Numbered from the stretch's first letter, positions 1 through 13,136 are shown. The stretch is 64,000 nucleotides of DNA from Silene conica (GCA_029255685.2 CM055318.2:9863001-9927000), one strand, 5' to 3'. Made by a program: numbers and translations. Notes: a model not told the origin generated them from the sequence alone.

Positions 1-706
1 TACAAGTTCATAATAGGCATAAGAAGGCTGTAAAGCAGCTGTCTTCTATCCATTTCTTCAGCAGTTGTTGGCATCAATTTTCTTTCTCCGGCCGAAGTTC
101 CGGAGCTGCATTCGTCACCACATTTTTCAGTTACAATGTTATAACACAAAAATTTTAGAGAAACGGTTTCTCAATAAATTTTTTAGGTTATGATTTTATA
201 ATATCGACTTACGTATACGAAAGAGTATCGAAGTATTAGACCACTTTCCGCATTAATATTTAATGCGGAGTACGTCATATAACAAATGAATTTCTTATGT
301 GACATTTCAGTTTCGGTGGTGCAAACTCATTTTCCGAATCGTAACGATTTATAAGAATGAATATATAGAAATAAGTCAAATACGGGAAGGAAAGTAACCT
401 AGTAAGAAACTCGGCCATAGGTTGATGACAAAGAATAGGAGACAAATCTCCATTAGCAATACGTTGGATATCGGGTTGGATATCCTCGTACGTAACAACC
501 GGAACCTTACTAGCAAATGTCTCATACTCGTCACAAGCTTTCAACTCGAAACGTTTCAAGTATTCCGTCTCGGCATTTCGGGTCAAAATCTCAGACAACA
601 CCTTCTTTTGCACCTCATCGCACTTGCTCGTAACCTCCTCAATAAACGTCAAAGCTTTCTCGTCTTTTTCTCTCCTTATTGCACCACACTTTGACACCAT
701 TTTCAT
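1..706 (-). CDS. GH3: GH3 acyl-acid amido synthetase, 5' part (exon 1 and part of exon 2)
   Basis: GH3 enzymes adenylate an acyl acid (IAA, jasmonate or similar) and conjugate it to an amino acid in the cytosol. They control free hormone level. Exon 1 is 706-399, starting at ATG 704-706. The intron is 398-106 (GT..AG), and exon 2 runs from 105 off the left edge. The splice falls inside a Ser codon and rebuilds the family motif [16 protein letters not shown] (about residues 100-115), the first ATP/AMP-binding motif of GH3. The reading frame then continues with [18 protein letters not shown]. Exon 1 also has the conserved [12 protein letters not shown] and [19 protein letters not shown] segments. 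The N terminus is short and resembles group II, IAA-conjugating members, but group assignment from about 137 residues is an inference. A second Met two codons in could also serve as start. The gene is cut by the window edge and nothing suggests it is broken. Confidence 0.93.
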
Positions 707-791
707 GTATTTTTAATTAATTTTAGAAAGATTAAAATAATGTTTGATAGTGTTATGTAAAATGTGTATGAGTTGTGGAATGCAAGGGGAG

Positions 792-799
792 TTTATATA
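792..799 (-). promoter_or_regulatory. TATA box of the GH3 gene
   Basis: The minus strand reads TATATAAA here, about 86 bp upstream of the GH3 start codon. This leaves a 5' UTR of roughly 55-60 nt. No competing TATA box is closer to the start. Confidence 0.7.
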
Positions 800-833
800 G
801 GGGAGAGGTAAAGAAGGGGGACAAAAATATCCT

Positions 834-850
834 CGTCATTGTGCACGTCA
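834..850 (-). promoter_or_regulatory. as-1-like element (two TGACG motifs) in the GH3 promoter
   Basis: On the minus strand two TGACG motifs lie in direct orientation, separated by 7 nt (TGACG-TGCACAA-TGACG). That 12-bp spacing is the one in the classic as-1/ocs element bound by TGA-type bZIP factors. It lies about 35 bp upstream of the TATA box. as-1 elements give auxin and salicylate response in GH3 and GST promoters, so the position fits. Binding itself is inferred. Confidence 0.6.
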
Positions 851-2815
851 AAGGTGACCAGGTGGCAAATGAATGAGATAGACGAAGTTACTTGTGAATT
901 GTTAGAGAATAAGTAGTGTACCTTATTTGGGTGCCAAAATGTACGACTAATGACATATAAGTTGTGACGATAATGTTTATCACACGTTTTCGTTAAAGAT
1001 GGACATTATTCGTTATAAGTTAAAGATGGATATGATCTCTCTCATAAAATGGAAGTGACATAACTCATGAAAATGCTCCATTTTTCTTTATTTATCTTTC
1101 CACCTGCATTGTTGTGAGAGAATATTATCCGTTCTTAGTTTATGACAGATAATATAAGTTTCAGCAAGACTCAGGGTATAATTGTTTCTTCTATTTTCCT
1201 GTTTAAAGATAGATAAACAAACTAAACACTTAACAAGTTTATTTGGTCAAGATAAACATTGCCTATATTATGCAAGTACATTATCATCATTATCTTCTCA
1301 ATGTTTTGTTTAGAGTAGTAAAAGTAGATATAAAAGCTTTTTTATTGTGAGAATAAAAGTCGATCGTTTTGGTGTATCAGAAATTTGGAATTCTGATTAT
1401 CGATATTAATATTATTGGTAAATTATATTTCTTTCAATCAATGTACAAATTATTAAGAATGAAATGGAATATTGTCATCTGCTAAAACTCGATAATAATG
1501 AAAAAAATTGTCTTTGAAACAAGTTAGTTACCTTGAAATGGGGAATCATATAGTCGAATGTGTGTCGAAGTTCTGGTATTCAGTTGTATCGGTATAAATG
1601 AGTATTACGACTGTTCAATTCATAAAATTATTATGTTTAATATTGTATTTCGAGAAATTCGTGAGCTAGAAAAAGAGGTTTTGTAGGTAAAATTTATCAA
1701 ATTTAATTATACGTATATTATAGCGTTATACAAATTAATATCCATTATTATAAAAATAAAAACTAAGAAACACAAAACTACAAAACTAAAATAATATAAT
1801 GACGTAATAAGTTATAATAAAATGAACAAACATACCCAACTCCCTTTTATAAAGGAAATTGCTTGTAATCAACTCATGGACAAAAAAATTCTTGTTAAAG
1901 GAAGATTAGTTCAAAACTTAATCTCTTATCTAATGCCATTTTAATCAATTAACATCATCCAACACTAATTTTCATAATGTTTCTTTCTAAAAGAAGTTTC
2001 GTTACACAACTATTAGTGAAACAATTTTTTGTTAATCCTTCAATTATCACATTACTTGAATCACTTAACCAACTAATATCCACAAGTATTTATTTCCATT
2101 TTCCAAAAAATATACGTATTTTAAATAAATTGCTAGCTTAAAATTTCTACGGAATTAACTAAATCTAATCACATTAAAAACAAGATAAACATGCTTTTAA
2201 AATTAGCCTACTTGGAAAATTCAGAAATAACTATTGACTTTATGTAACATGATTGAGTGTCATACTAATATGTTTTTTTCCTTTAATTTAAAGACAAAAT
2301 AAAGGATATTTGTGTTACATAATGGTAGACAAAGTAGGGTAAAAAAGGGAACATATGGGCCCACATGGTGAAACAGTAGGGAACATGTGGGCCATATTCA
2401 TCAGAAGACTTATGTTGTCGGGTCTTGATAAGCTGGGCCGGACCACGGAGCTTTCAAAGGATAAGACCAAGAGCGGGTCCAAGAGGCTGCCGGTCTTTGA
2501 AAACGACGTCGTACCGGTGCAAGCGGCACATAACAAGACATAAGTTGGAATACGGACTACTTTGCATGTTATTGATATGGCAAAAGAATTCTGTATTTTG
2601 CATGGGTAATGCATTATATTGTCTGACTTTAACAGATTGGACGGACAACAAAAATTAAGAGTTTGTAAAGTTTTGTCATAAAGAAATTACAAATTCTGAT
2701 TTGTAATAAACAAAATCCAAGACGAATGATTATATACCAACGGTAAATGAAAGGGCAAGTAAAAAGGGATTGTGAGTGCTCACATGCTTATGATCATCAA
2801 AATTATTAAAAAATA
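851..2815. other. AT-rich upstream and intergenic sequence, no gene seen
   Basis: The first few hundred bases are the distal GH3 promoter. Beyond that the sequence is AT-rich without a coding exon, RNA gene or clear element. A short ORF pair near 2315-2658 on both strands shows no recognisable domain. Confidence 0.5.
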
Positions 2816-3090
2816 CTCCCTCCTATTCTCAATAATTGTCATATTTGAGGGAGGGTACAAGATTTAAGGACTAAGGGTAAAGTTGTCATTTTATGGTCAA
2901 AAATATGTCACAAAATGAAATATGTGACAATTAGGGGTTGGGTTAGGGGTGGTTTTAGTGTAAAATAAGTAAAGTACTAAGGGTAAGGTTGTTCTTTTAT
3001 GGTCAAAAATATGTCCCAAAATGGAATATGTGACAATTAGGTGAATAGACGAAAATGGCAAATGTGACATTTATTCGGAATAGGAGGGAG
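2816..3090. mobile_element. Stowaway-like MITE
   Basis: The ends are inverted repeats beginning CTCCCTCCTATTC, matching the Stowaway (Tc1/mariner) consensus, and are flanked by TA on both sides. The 275-bp body contains two copies of a roughly 60-bp segment (near 2875-2935 and 2978-3038) with the phrase ATGGTCAAAAATATGTC. No coding capacity is seen. Confidence 0.85.
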
Positions 3091-3148
3091 TAATATTTTT
3101 TTAGATAGATTTTTAGAATAGCAAATTGCAATTTGGGGTGACCTTTAA

Positions 3149-3446
3149 GAGGTCGTTTGGTTCAAACATTAGGAATAGATTGGAATGGATTCTAACTCCA
3201 AGGAGATATGGAGTTAGAACCCCATACATTTTAAAGTTGTTTGGTTCAATCCAAAAATGGGAATAAGAATGTGTTGAATGAAATAGAGTTGGAAACTTAG
3301 GGGGAGGTGTGGCATGGGATTCCAAGGGGTTGGAATGGAGTTAGAATCCATTAGGTATCTAACTCCATTCCAAAATGCTTCAACCAAACATTTGAATGGA
3401 CTAAATTCATTCCAATCCATTCCAATATCTTCAACCAAACACCCCC
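3149..3446. mobile_element. Tourist-like MITE with GTTTGGTT ends
   Basis: The terminal inverted repeats are GAGGTCGTTTGGTT on the left and AACCAAACACCCCC on the right, continuing into GGAATGGA-type inner repeats. A TAA lies directly outside each end, as expected for a PIF/Harbinger-type TWA target duplication. It is 298 bp and non-coding. Confidence 0.75.
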
Positions 3447-3540
3447 TAAATTTTTATTAAGTGTCTTTTCACAATGATTAGGAGAAAGATTAGACTTTGG
3501 AAACATTGGATTAGCTTTTAAGGTCGGTCTAGTTTAAATT

Positions 3541-3730
3541 AGTAAGTTTTGCTTGTGACGGGTAACCATTTGTGACGGATATTTTGGAGATAAAATGGAT
3601 ACAAAATGAGTTAGTGGAGAAAATGACCACATTAATAGTGTCAAGAAAGAAAAAATGGGTATTTTATGAAAGGAAACGTATCCGTCACAAGTTTGTGACG
3701 GATATCGCCGTCACAAATGAGAATTTATGA
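3541..3730. mobile_element. Mutator-type MITE, GTGACGG family, copy 1
   Basis: The inverted ends carry TTGTGACGG, and an inner inverted copy (ATCCGTCACAAG) is present. Flanking 9-mers are GTTTAAATT and TTTTAAATT, one mismatch apart. A closely related copy with its own 9-bp duplication lies at 28227-28420. Partial relics of the same ends are near 8925, 9627, 36630 and 49890. Confidence 0.7.
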
Positions 3731-3908
3731 TTTTAAATTTGTATTGTATATTATTCAATCTCTTTTTATCAGGAGGGTTTATATTTAAACATTTCGCCAA
3801 TGTATAGGATATATATACTCAAATGCCTTATTATATTTTGGGTACATTGATAATTTGACATTCTGAATTACGAATTGCTACTTTCATTCTCAGTTGCTTA
3901 CAACTTTA

Positions 3909-4257
3909 GACCATTTTCAAGCAATAAATCAATTTAATCGGGTCAATTGCATATTAGACCTTAGTCTCTCCTTGACCTTGACCCACTTAAACCTCTCAAG
4001 CAAAAAGTCACGACTTAGGTCAATAATCCAATCATTTTTCACTTTCCAACATCCACTTTTTTTTCTTTTTTTTTCTTAAATGCTTGGAACTAATTACAAC
4101 ATGTCACGTATTAGGTGGATTGTTGAGTTAATATGCGTCAAATTGGGTCGATTTGTGACTCAATTCGACTTGAGTCAATCCTAATCTGTTTCTTAATTAC
4201 AATTAACTTGACTCAACTCTCCATCGACCTCCCTATCGACCTTGCTTGGGGTTGGTC
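3909..4257. mobile_element. Tourist-like MITE with GACCA..CAAGCAA ends, copy 1
   Basis: The left end reads GACCATTTTCAAGCAA and the right end TTGCTTGGGGTTGGTC, flanked on both sides by TTA. It is related to the element at 61876-62209 and to a one-ended relic near 50350. No ORF. Confidence 0.65.
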
Positions 4258-4689
4258 TTACCATTTATTTAAATGAAGGTTAATCAACTTTAAAACATTA
4301 AGTTTATGTCAATAAAAATCATAGCATTTAAACATTAACATAATACTCCTTTAACTGGTGGGCTAATACTTTCCATGGATTTAGGAATGAAGCAGTAATA
4401 ATATAAAAAAAAAATCAGGGAAAAAAAATTAATTGAAAAACTTTTAAATCATTTCGTCTCATCCGACTTTCCAAATAAATGAAGAGGAATAAGTCATGTG
4501 AGACAAGTTAAATGAAATGAGACAAGTGTTATTTAAGTTGTTTGAATTTAAAGCTCTATTAAAGTTTTATACTTTCATGGTATAAATGTGTAAAATTGTA
4601 AACTTCTAAAAGTCATTTAAAAATAAAATAAAACATTAACTATATATGTATCCTAATCAAGAATATCATCATTAAATTAATATATAAAC

Positions 4690-5260
4690 GTTATTGTTCT
4701 CACTTTCATACTCTCTGCAAGTCTTTGTGATGCTTATGAAGAGTGGTGTTCGTTATTTAAATATTTTTTCAGGCATATTATTTGTCTAAATTTCGCGGTA
4801 TAAGTTGTGGTCTCTTTTCATGTTTGCTGAATTATAATTAAGTGAGTTACTCGTTCTCACTTGCTTGTGCGTGGACCGGTGCTTTGCACCTAATTTTATT
4901 GGCTCGTCGCACACGATAGAGGACTCAACAAGAGGTATCAAAGCCAACAATTAAGCTTAGAAACGGTAAGTGCGATGTGGTGATGGTGCCTGAGATAATG
5001 CGGAGTAGCACGATGATTGAGATGATGCAAAGTAGCATCACCATTGGACTCTCTGATCTCCCCTTGGTTAACCAGTGAGGCGGAGTAGATTGATTGGCTT
5101 GACGCGGGATGCGTCAGGTGCAGAGCATGTAACGCCAACTGAAAAGGTCAGGTGTAGAGCAGATGAGTTATTTCAACTAGACACACTTATTAAAAGGCCG
5201 GAGATATTGTTGATGTTTCTTCCCATGTGTGTTGGAAAATTGTCGCATATTAGTAAAAAA
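4690..5260 (+). repeat. Possible decayed LTR retroelement fragment
   Basis: GGTATCAAAGCC at 4934-4945 resembles the initiator-Met-tRNA primer site (TGGTATCAGAGC) and follows a sequence ending in ACTCAACA, which would be the LTR end. No partner LTR or coding region was found, so this is only a suggestion. Confidence 0.3.
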
Positions 5261-5326
5261 AAGAATCAAGGAACTTGTTTATAAGTAACTGGATTACTAT
5301 TCCAATCACCAATTGATTTTAAAATA

Positions 5327-6302
5327 GAGTAAATTATCAATTACATCCTCTTTAAATACACTTTTTTAAACTTACTCCCACCTCAATTTTTTTTAATAAA
5401 TTACACCCAAATTAATAGCTCCCTTCAAAACTTGCACCCAAACCCATTTTCAGGCAAAAATCCACTTGAAATGACTATTTTGCCCCCGCGATTATAAGAC
5501 TTTGGCTCTTCATTCCTCTATTTACCTATTTCACTTATTTACCTAATTTTTCTCTAAAATCTTCCTTAAAAGTTTCCCGAATGGTGATATCAATCCGTAA
5601 GATTGAGTAAGAAAAGAAAGAAGGAAGTTAAGAAAGAGATACTTAGCTCGATTAAAACAAGCCTCATTCAAATTTATGGGTTGACTAGTTCTTAAGCAAT
5701 TAGTTTAGGAGGAAAAAAATATGTCATTCTCGCTATTACTATAGCGTTGTTGTTGTTACTGTTCATTATTATTCGTTGTTGCTATGGCCATGTGGGTGCG
5801 GTAATTGGGGAAATAAAATTGGGCAAAATGAAAATGAAATTGAGAAATAAAATTGGGCAAAATGAAAATGAAAATGAAATTGAGAAATAAAATTGAAATT
5901 GAGGAAAAAGAGGAAAATGAATGAGGAAGAAGATGAAGTTGAAGGATGAAGAAGATGAAATTGAAATTGGGGAAAGTGAAATTGGGGTGAAATTGAAATT
6001 GGGGAAAAAGAGGAAAATGGATGATGATGAGGAAGATGAAGATTGAAGAATGAAGAAGATGAAGATTGAAGGAGGAAAAAGATGAAGGAAAATATTAAAA
6101 AAGAGTAGGGAAAGGCAAAATAGTCTTAAAAAATTTAATTTGTCGGAAAAACTTCAAAATTGACGGAAATTAGGTCGGAAAATGGTTTTAGGTGCAAATT
6201 GTAAATTTATCAATTAATTTGGGTGTAATTTATTAAAAAAAATTGAGGTGAGAGTAAATTTTAAAAAGTGTATTTAAAAGGGGTGTAATTGATAATTTAC
6301 TC
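5327..6302. mobile_element. Mutator-like element with about 95-bp terminal inverted repeats
   Basis: Both ends begin GAGTAAATTATCAATTACA, and the inverted similarity extends about 95 bp. The flanks are TTTAAAATA (5318-5326) and TTTAAAGTA (6303-6311), a 9-bp target duplication with one mismatch. Long inverted repeats plus a 9-bp duplication are the Mutator signature. The interior (about 5810-6080) is a purine-rich run of related short units such as AAAATGAAATTGAG. It has no transposase. Confidence 0.8.
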
Positions 6303-6311
6303 TTTAAAGTA

Positions 6312-8839
6312 AAACTTCACTTATTTGTGGGTCTATTTTTCTTCACAGAGGGCTCCACAACATGTCTAAAACAAAATTAACGTTTTTTTATTCTTTCTTC
6401 TTTGATGCTTGACAACTAGAGCTACTCAGCTACACAACAATCTGTGCCCGACCCACCCTACATGGCCCTTTAATCTCTAGCCCGCTCCACAATCTAGAAT
6501 AGTTCCAGGACCCTCCTCCCCAACCCACACTGCCCAAGCCCGCCTAGCCTGTTCAGCCCGCATCCTTTTCCACCCATTTACCAAACCGGGCCAATTCATG
6601 GCGATAACTCTCATTCCGACCCGCCCCTGCCCACACACCCAAAGCCTGGGCTCGGGTTCCCCAACCACCAACCCAGCCCAGGTCCTATCCACTTTACCAT
6701 ATTCAAATTTACTTTTACTCTTAACGTGATTCGTTCTTTATTTTTGAATTTAGTAAAAGGATAGCAAGTATATTATTGGTTTAATTTCGGTATTTTATGA
6801 TCATCGTTTACAACTTAAAATCATTGGAAAAATTGTACTCATCCTATTTCATGTTGTCTTTTATTACGCTGAAAACGCCAATAGTATAGTCCTAATTATT
6901 ACCTCGATCATGCTCAATTATATGTGCATTGATCAGTTACACTCTTATATACCACTTCTAATAAACCCATTTGCTTGTTGGCTGGTCTTACATTTCTTTA
7001 CATCGGAAAATTGTGAGTTTAACTAGTGACCGTAACACTTTCCTGTTTTAAGTACCGAGGTGGAACACACACGCTAGTCTAAACCAACTAAACATCAACC
7101 GTGTGATGGGTCATGACTCATGAATTAGAGTCGACGACGTTGTTGAAAGCAAACATTGACTTAGCTTGAATGGATTGATGGAAGCACGACTTCTTTTAGT
7201 TGAAAGTGTCAAAACAAAGAGTAGGACACTCTTGATTTGTTTGGCAAAGTTACGTAGTTGGGTATAACCACATACTTTGAACAAGCCTACGTACTCTTCA
7301 TCAGTCATCATCCAATTTCCTATTTCTAATATGTGCTTCAACATGTCCTTTGTACTCCACTATATTGTCTTGCTATTTTCGCATTCTTATTCTACCTTAT
7401 CAACTTTCAGCCGACGTTCAAAACCCCATGATAAAACATGATTCGACAAATAGGAAAATAGGATAATTATCTTGTAATCAGTGGTGGAGTTAAGGGGTTA
7501 GCAGGGAAGCTCGTCCCGCTGACTTTGGAAAATTTTAATTACAAATTTGAAATTTTCAAGAGATTGACTTATATTATAACCCCTTCGCTCAATTTAGTTA
7601 CAATTTTAGTTCAATTTTGAAATTTTCACAAGGTTGTGAATGTTGACAATTTTGATTCTCCACAATTAATCTGTAATTTGAATCATTGTCATATTTTCAT
7701 GTCTTATCTTATTTCTTATTGCCTTAGTATTCCTTATAGACAATACCAACAAATTTATTTTAATGTTTATTGCTTATATATCGAATGGAGAGATAGTGAG
7801 ATATAAGATGCGACAGGAAAATGGGACAACAGATCCAGATTGATTAATCTAGTGCACATGCCATCCAATAATTAACCCTTTCCTTTTTTAATTGATTTTT
7901 TTGGGAAAATCAAAAGTAAACAAATAACCGGGATGGTGGAAGTAACTTAGAAGTTACAAACTTTGAACAATTGGGGAGTGGTTAGCCTGTTTATTTTGTA
8001 TTGACCAAGTAATTTGGATTAGATAATTATTATGTTTAATAATTTAGTGTTAGCTACCTTAGCTACGTCTTAGAAAGATTCCATCTTTAATTCAACTATG
8101 GCTACTTTCTAAATCTAATATGCTGTGGATGAACATAGCTATGTCCGGAGACTACAAGGCATATGACTATGTTATCAATAAACACTTAATTGCAACAATA
8201 TCACTATCATATGATGACTTTTTTGGTCGACCGATTCTTAATTAAGTCGCCGTTAGCTATGAAACTAACGGAGTATTATATTATCCTAAAGTCGTAATAT
8301 CTTGATATCATGGTTGAGCATGTTTGACAATTTGTAGCAACAATTAAAACAAAATAAAAAAGAGAAAAAATATTCGCTTGAATAACTTTAAACGGAAAAA
8401 AAAAATCGCATACATAGTAGTTCAGTACATTCATAATCTTTGGGGGAATTGTATACAAAAATGGTATTGATGTTTATTTGGTTTGGCAATTTATGAGAGC
8501 TCTTTTGATTAATAATTTACGTTTATTTTATTTTTTATTTTTTAAATCAGAGAGTAAAATAAAAATGTAAACTTTTTACTATGTGCCACGAAATATTATG
8601 ATGGATACTTCTAGAAGTAGTGCAAATACTCAGTGAGTTCGTGTAGTCATTCTTGACTATATCGTGCATGGTTGATTGAACAAACCTGATTGCTGAAGAC
8701 TTCATGGGACCGACTTACACAATGTGTGATACTCTAATTATTTTTCAAGGTACTTTGTGGAAAAAACAAAATTATTTTTCAAGGTTAGTGGGTGTGATGC
8801 TCATGGGACCGAGTACCGACCCACACTGCAACAGTGCTC
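6312..8839. other. Intergenic sequence, no gene recognised
   Basis: Mostly AT-rich, with a GC-richer patch near 6440-6690 full of CCCA/CCCG and no convincing coding pattern. Positions 7475-7600 resemble stretches near 24310 and 59640 (GGTGGA..., GCTCGCCC-like core, then AAAATTTTAATT), so they are probably relics of one repeat family. Confidence 0.45.
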
Positions 8840-8884
8840 CACAACCACAATAACCACAACCACAACCACAACCACAACCACAAT
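8840..8884 (+). repeat. (ACCACA)n microsatellite
   Basis: About seven tandem hexamers of the ACCACA type. They are followed within 50 bp by a GAGAATTTGTGA relic of the GTGACGG MITE family. Confidence 0.8.
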
Positions 8885-8889
8885 GAGTA

Positions 8890-10155
8890 CAAATACTTCA
8901 CTGGTTGTAATGAATACTGCCATCACAAATGAGAATTTGTGATATATTTATGTCAAATTATGATCAAGCTGTTAATACATTTCTAGAATAGGTAATACAC
9001 ATCTATCTGTAGGTTAATATTAATCACATATATACTTATGAACACTTAGATCAACTGGTAAAGAATTGTTCTAACTTAATTATAACCGTATATGTTTCAA
9101 TATATGTGCACTACGCATGAGTCATGACTAATTGAATGTAGAGCTGGACAACATTGCGGGCTTGATCGACCCATCGGCCAAAAAATGCGTAGCTCGTCCA
9201 ACCCGCTCGGGTTGGGCCAGAGCTCCCCACACACATCCATACCACCCAGCCTGCCTACCCCGCTCCTTTTCCCCATTTTCCCATTTATCCAACCGGGTCG
9301 GTTCCTTAAATTTAGAAAGTTAACTGACTTTTCTTACCTCCTACTCCGCTACTAAAAAATTTCCCATCATTTTATTTTTATTTAAAAGGTAAGGTACACA
9401 GTAAATTTATTTTTTCTCTTTTATTTGGTTTGATAATAACATTCATTTCATAAACTTTGATTATTACGCGTAAATAACATTTAAATTAAATTCAATTTAT
9501 AATAATTTTTTTTAAAAATAATTAATTCAAATATATGAATGACACTATCATGTGGTGCTTCATTCCCCCACCCACTTGCCCTTCTATTTGCCTTATTGTT
9601 AGAAGAACGATATTCTTATTCAGCTAATGACGGATAATGTCCGTCACATACAAACAAGATGTTGCGAACAACACGATTTGAATTTTGGAGTCTATCATTT
9701 TCACCAGATTTATAATTAAACGAACATATTTATGATCAAGACTCTGTTTATCCGTAGATCTTGCAGCTCTATTTAGCCCTAGTTCTTATATTAAAATATT
9801 AATTTTTTTTTCTTAACCTACTTTCAAGCCCTACCTCTTCATTTTTATTTTTTATCAAGACATATCTTAACCTACCTTTAACCTATACTCCGTACTTTTT
9901 TTACACTAAACAAGGTCTTGAAAGTGTTGTAGGAGGTCCAAATTAAATTGGACCGCCGCATGGACCTAGTTTCTTCAAAGGTGTTCCAACCTTTTAATTT
10001 CTTTTTCCTTTTTTTATTTGTTATTCTTTTGTCTTTATTCAAGACCTAGACCTACCTAGCCCAACCTATAAACATGGTCTAACAAGTTTTTAAAAACAAT
10101 CCCTTATATTATCCATACGGATTCACAATAATTTAACGTTTGAATTTGAGAGAGG
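8890..10155. other. Intergenic sequence, no gene recognised
   Basis: AT-rich sequence with a small GC-rich patch at 9140-9310. GACGGATAATGTCCGTC near 9627 is a relic of the GTGACGG MITE ends. No exon is supported. Confidence 0.4.
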
Positions 10156-10159
10156 GTAT

Positions 10160-10528
10160 ATAGTTGAGATAAAAAGTTGTTAATTTTGCATTTAAATGTG
10201 TAGTTTATATTATTAAATTGTTAATTTTGTATAATTTTGAATTTATTTTGTATTTTATTAATTTTTTATGAAAAGTTGTGTAATTTTATTTATGTAACGT
10301 TCTAATCTCGAAAATGCAGATGTCGAGCAAATCGTTGTGAGCAAATCGCTTCAGTGTGATTGTTCGTTGCTTGACATTGATTCGTTGTGAACAAATCGAC
10401 TTTTTTTAGTGTTGTTATTTATTTGGGAGAATTTAGAAGAATATACTAGAGAGAGGAAGGACAGGTTGATAATTTTTATGAAAAACGTCGACAATTTGTT
10501 ATAAAACTTCGACGGTGTTTTGTAAGCA
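10160..10528. mobile_element. Truncated copy of the GTCGACG-ended element
   Basis: This matches the right part (about 14640-15040) of the element at 13798-15046. Shared phrases include GTTAATTTTGCATTTAAATG, GTAACGTTCTAATCTCGAAA and a GTCGAC-containing end. It has about 60 bp of extra internal sequence (GTCGAGCAAATCG-type repeats). The left half and left inverted repeat are missing. Confidence 0.7.
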
Positions 10529-10529
10529 G

Positions 10530-13136
10530 GTTAATAAACGGGAGGCAGTTAAAGGTAGAAGTGCACATAACATGGGATTCAGTAATGTCGTGATTTGCAA
10601 TAACAAATAAGAATGGTTGTCGGGAGTTAAACCTTAAAAAAATGAAGTTGGCATCTTTGAAGTTTGGATATTTCAGAGTAGAAAGTGATAGTCCTTTGGG
10701 TCTACAAGTTTCACATGGAGTTTTGATGAATTATGAATATATGTTAGGCTATATCAAAATATATTCTATATTTGGTCAATCTATTTAGGCTTTTTTGTTT
10801 AAAGGAATCTTATTTTGTTGGGCTATGGAATGGATACACCAAATTAAGGCACAAAAGTCAGAAGATGCTCAACCATGACCCATCCACTGGCTAATAGTCA
10901 CGCCTCTTGCTGCTATGTTTTTCAAGGTAAGAATATATTAGATGATGTCAAAATATGTTACCTACATTTCAAAACTAGGATGATTTTAGTTAATGGATGT
11001 GTGTGTAAATATATCTTTCTTGTCTACAAGTTAGGACAAGTTTTTGTCGGAATTGGTTTGTTAGCATTTGTTTTGTATATGAATTTATGTTCTGTTTTTT
11101 CAGCTTAATTTCAACTCTTATTCAGGCTATTTTAGCTTATTTGAGTTCACATCAGCTCAATGCAGTTCAACTTATTTCAGCCCAAAAGAACGTAACATTC
11201 AATAGTCGGATTTTTTAAGTGACAAATAAGTCATTTAGCTTAGGTTGGTCAGATCGAGTTTCTAATGAGGTCAAATTTATTGTAAGATTTTATAAGAACA
11301 TTTCGTTTACGAATTGCGTTAAGGTTGGTTAGTTTGGGTAATTGTGAGTATGATTAGTCATTTTTAGTACACGTGATTTTGAATACGGGTGACTTTGGGT
11401 CAGGACAATTTGATATGGATTGTTTTTAGACGTTCTAATCAAATTATTTTTGGAACAACAGCGGTACGAGTGGAGGACTACTTGATCAAGCTAATTTGGA
11501 TTACTGTTAGTCATGTTTATATCAATTATCTCCTATAAATAATTTTAACAAATAGTCTTATATGCGACGAAAAATATCCTAGGCAGTAAATTAGTGTAAT
11601 TTCAAATAAGCCGTTTTGAATGCCCTGGATTATTTGGGATCAAGTAAGTTTCATCAAATTCAGTGAGAGAAGAATAAAGAGCAGGGAATATTTCCAGAGA
11701 AATGTACTAGGCCACGGTAAATGTAGGTGGAAGTGACATTTCTTCAGTGACAAATTTCCTCATACTTTCCCAAGATTTACGCCTCGGATTGAGGGCTGCC
11801 CAAGAATTTGAAGCAAGGTCGAGGAAATATCGCCTAATTTTTAAGGTAAAATGGTAAAATAGCCAATTGAATGGCCTGAGTGTTGTACATTATGGGCCGA
11901 CCAGTCCATTGCAAAGCTAATCTCTATCCCAAAACTGAGAATGGATTTAGAAGCATAGCTAATCTCTTAAAAGTCTTAAACCAAGCAACTCTCTTAAACC
12001 AAACTACAAATGGATTTAGAAACTCATGGTCACGTTTGGGACTACTTAGTAGAGTTTAAGGGTATAACTGGTAATTTGAAAAACGCAAGGGTACAAGTTA
12101 GAAACTCGAATAGTTCAGGGGCACACCGTAGAAAAACCCAATAATATTTTACTGTATTGTTTATGCGTAAATAATTGGTTTTGTGTAAAATGTTTAAGGC
12201 TGATAGTCTTTATTTTGTAAAGAGAATTGTAAAACAATTATAATGCTAACATATTTTGACTAATATTCATTATTGCTTCATCTTTTGATATTATTAGTTA
12301 CGCTAATTGACACTTAGATAACATATTTTTTCCTTTAGATAATAGCTTTGAGGCTTAATTAGTAAAAGCAAAACAAACATGATAATTCGTTTTTATTTTA
12401 ATTGACTTAACGTTGTTTTATATACAATATGCACATGTTTTCTCTCTTTTAATTTTTATATCTAAAGTATGATCAATGACTAATATAGATACGACACAGC
12501 CTTAGTCCTCTTAGATTTTTCTCTTTTTGGATCTCTCCTCCCGACCTCAACAAGTGTTTGATGTCTTTTGTTATTGTCAATTACTTTTAAAATGTTTATG
12601 ACAATGAGATTAATGTGCTCGTATTTTCATCATCAAATTATTCTTCTTAGGATCAATTGATGAAAACACCCTTCAATGTTGCACTTTTAAAAAGTTTATA
12701 GCAATGTGCACTCTCTTTGCATTTTTGTACCTTAAGTAGATTTTGGCAAAAATAAAAGAAATATTTCAATCAGTTTTAAAATTTCTCTCCAAATTCATAT
12801 TTTATCCCCGTTCTATCCTTATGTTATTTTCAATTTCTATCCATAAAATTAAAAGAGTTGTCAAAATTTATATGGGTTTAATATCAATTTAAATATTGAA
12901 AATTTTTATGGTAGACCACATTAGGTGTTGTATTAGATATAAAAACTATTACTATCACAACTCAATAGGGTCAAGCCTTACTTTCTTAAGATTTTAAATT
13001 CCCGTTCAAATTTAAAGTAACTTATAAAATAGTAAATTAATGTTTATGTTAATAGAATTTCATCAAACAAAATCTTCAAGGCAGGTCTAAAGCACATAAC
13101 GTTAATAAAAACAAATTTAAATATTTTTTTTTATGT
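10530..13136. other. Intergenic sequence with one CTGAA-family relic
   Basis: No gene is recognised. Positions 11108-11197 (AGTTCA/AGCTCA units ending CAGCCCAAAAGAACG) look like the decayed right end of the pentamer Tourist family described at 26888-27964. The rest is AT-rich. Confidence 0.4.
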
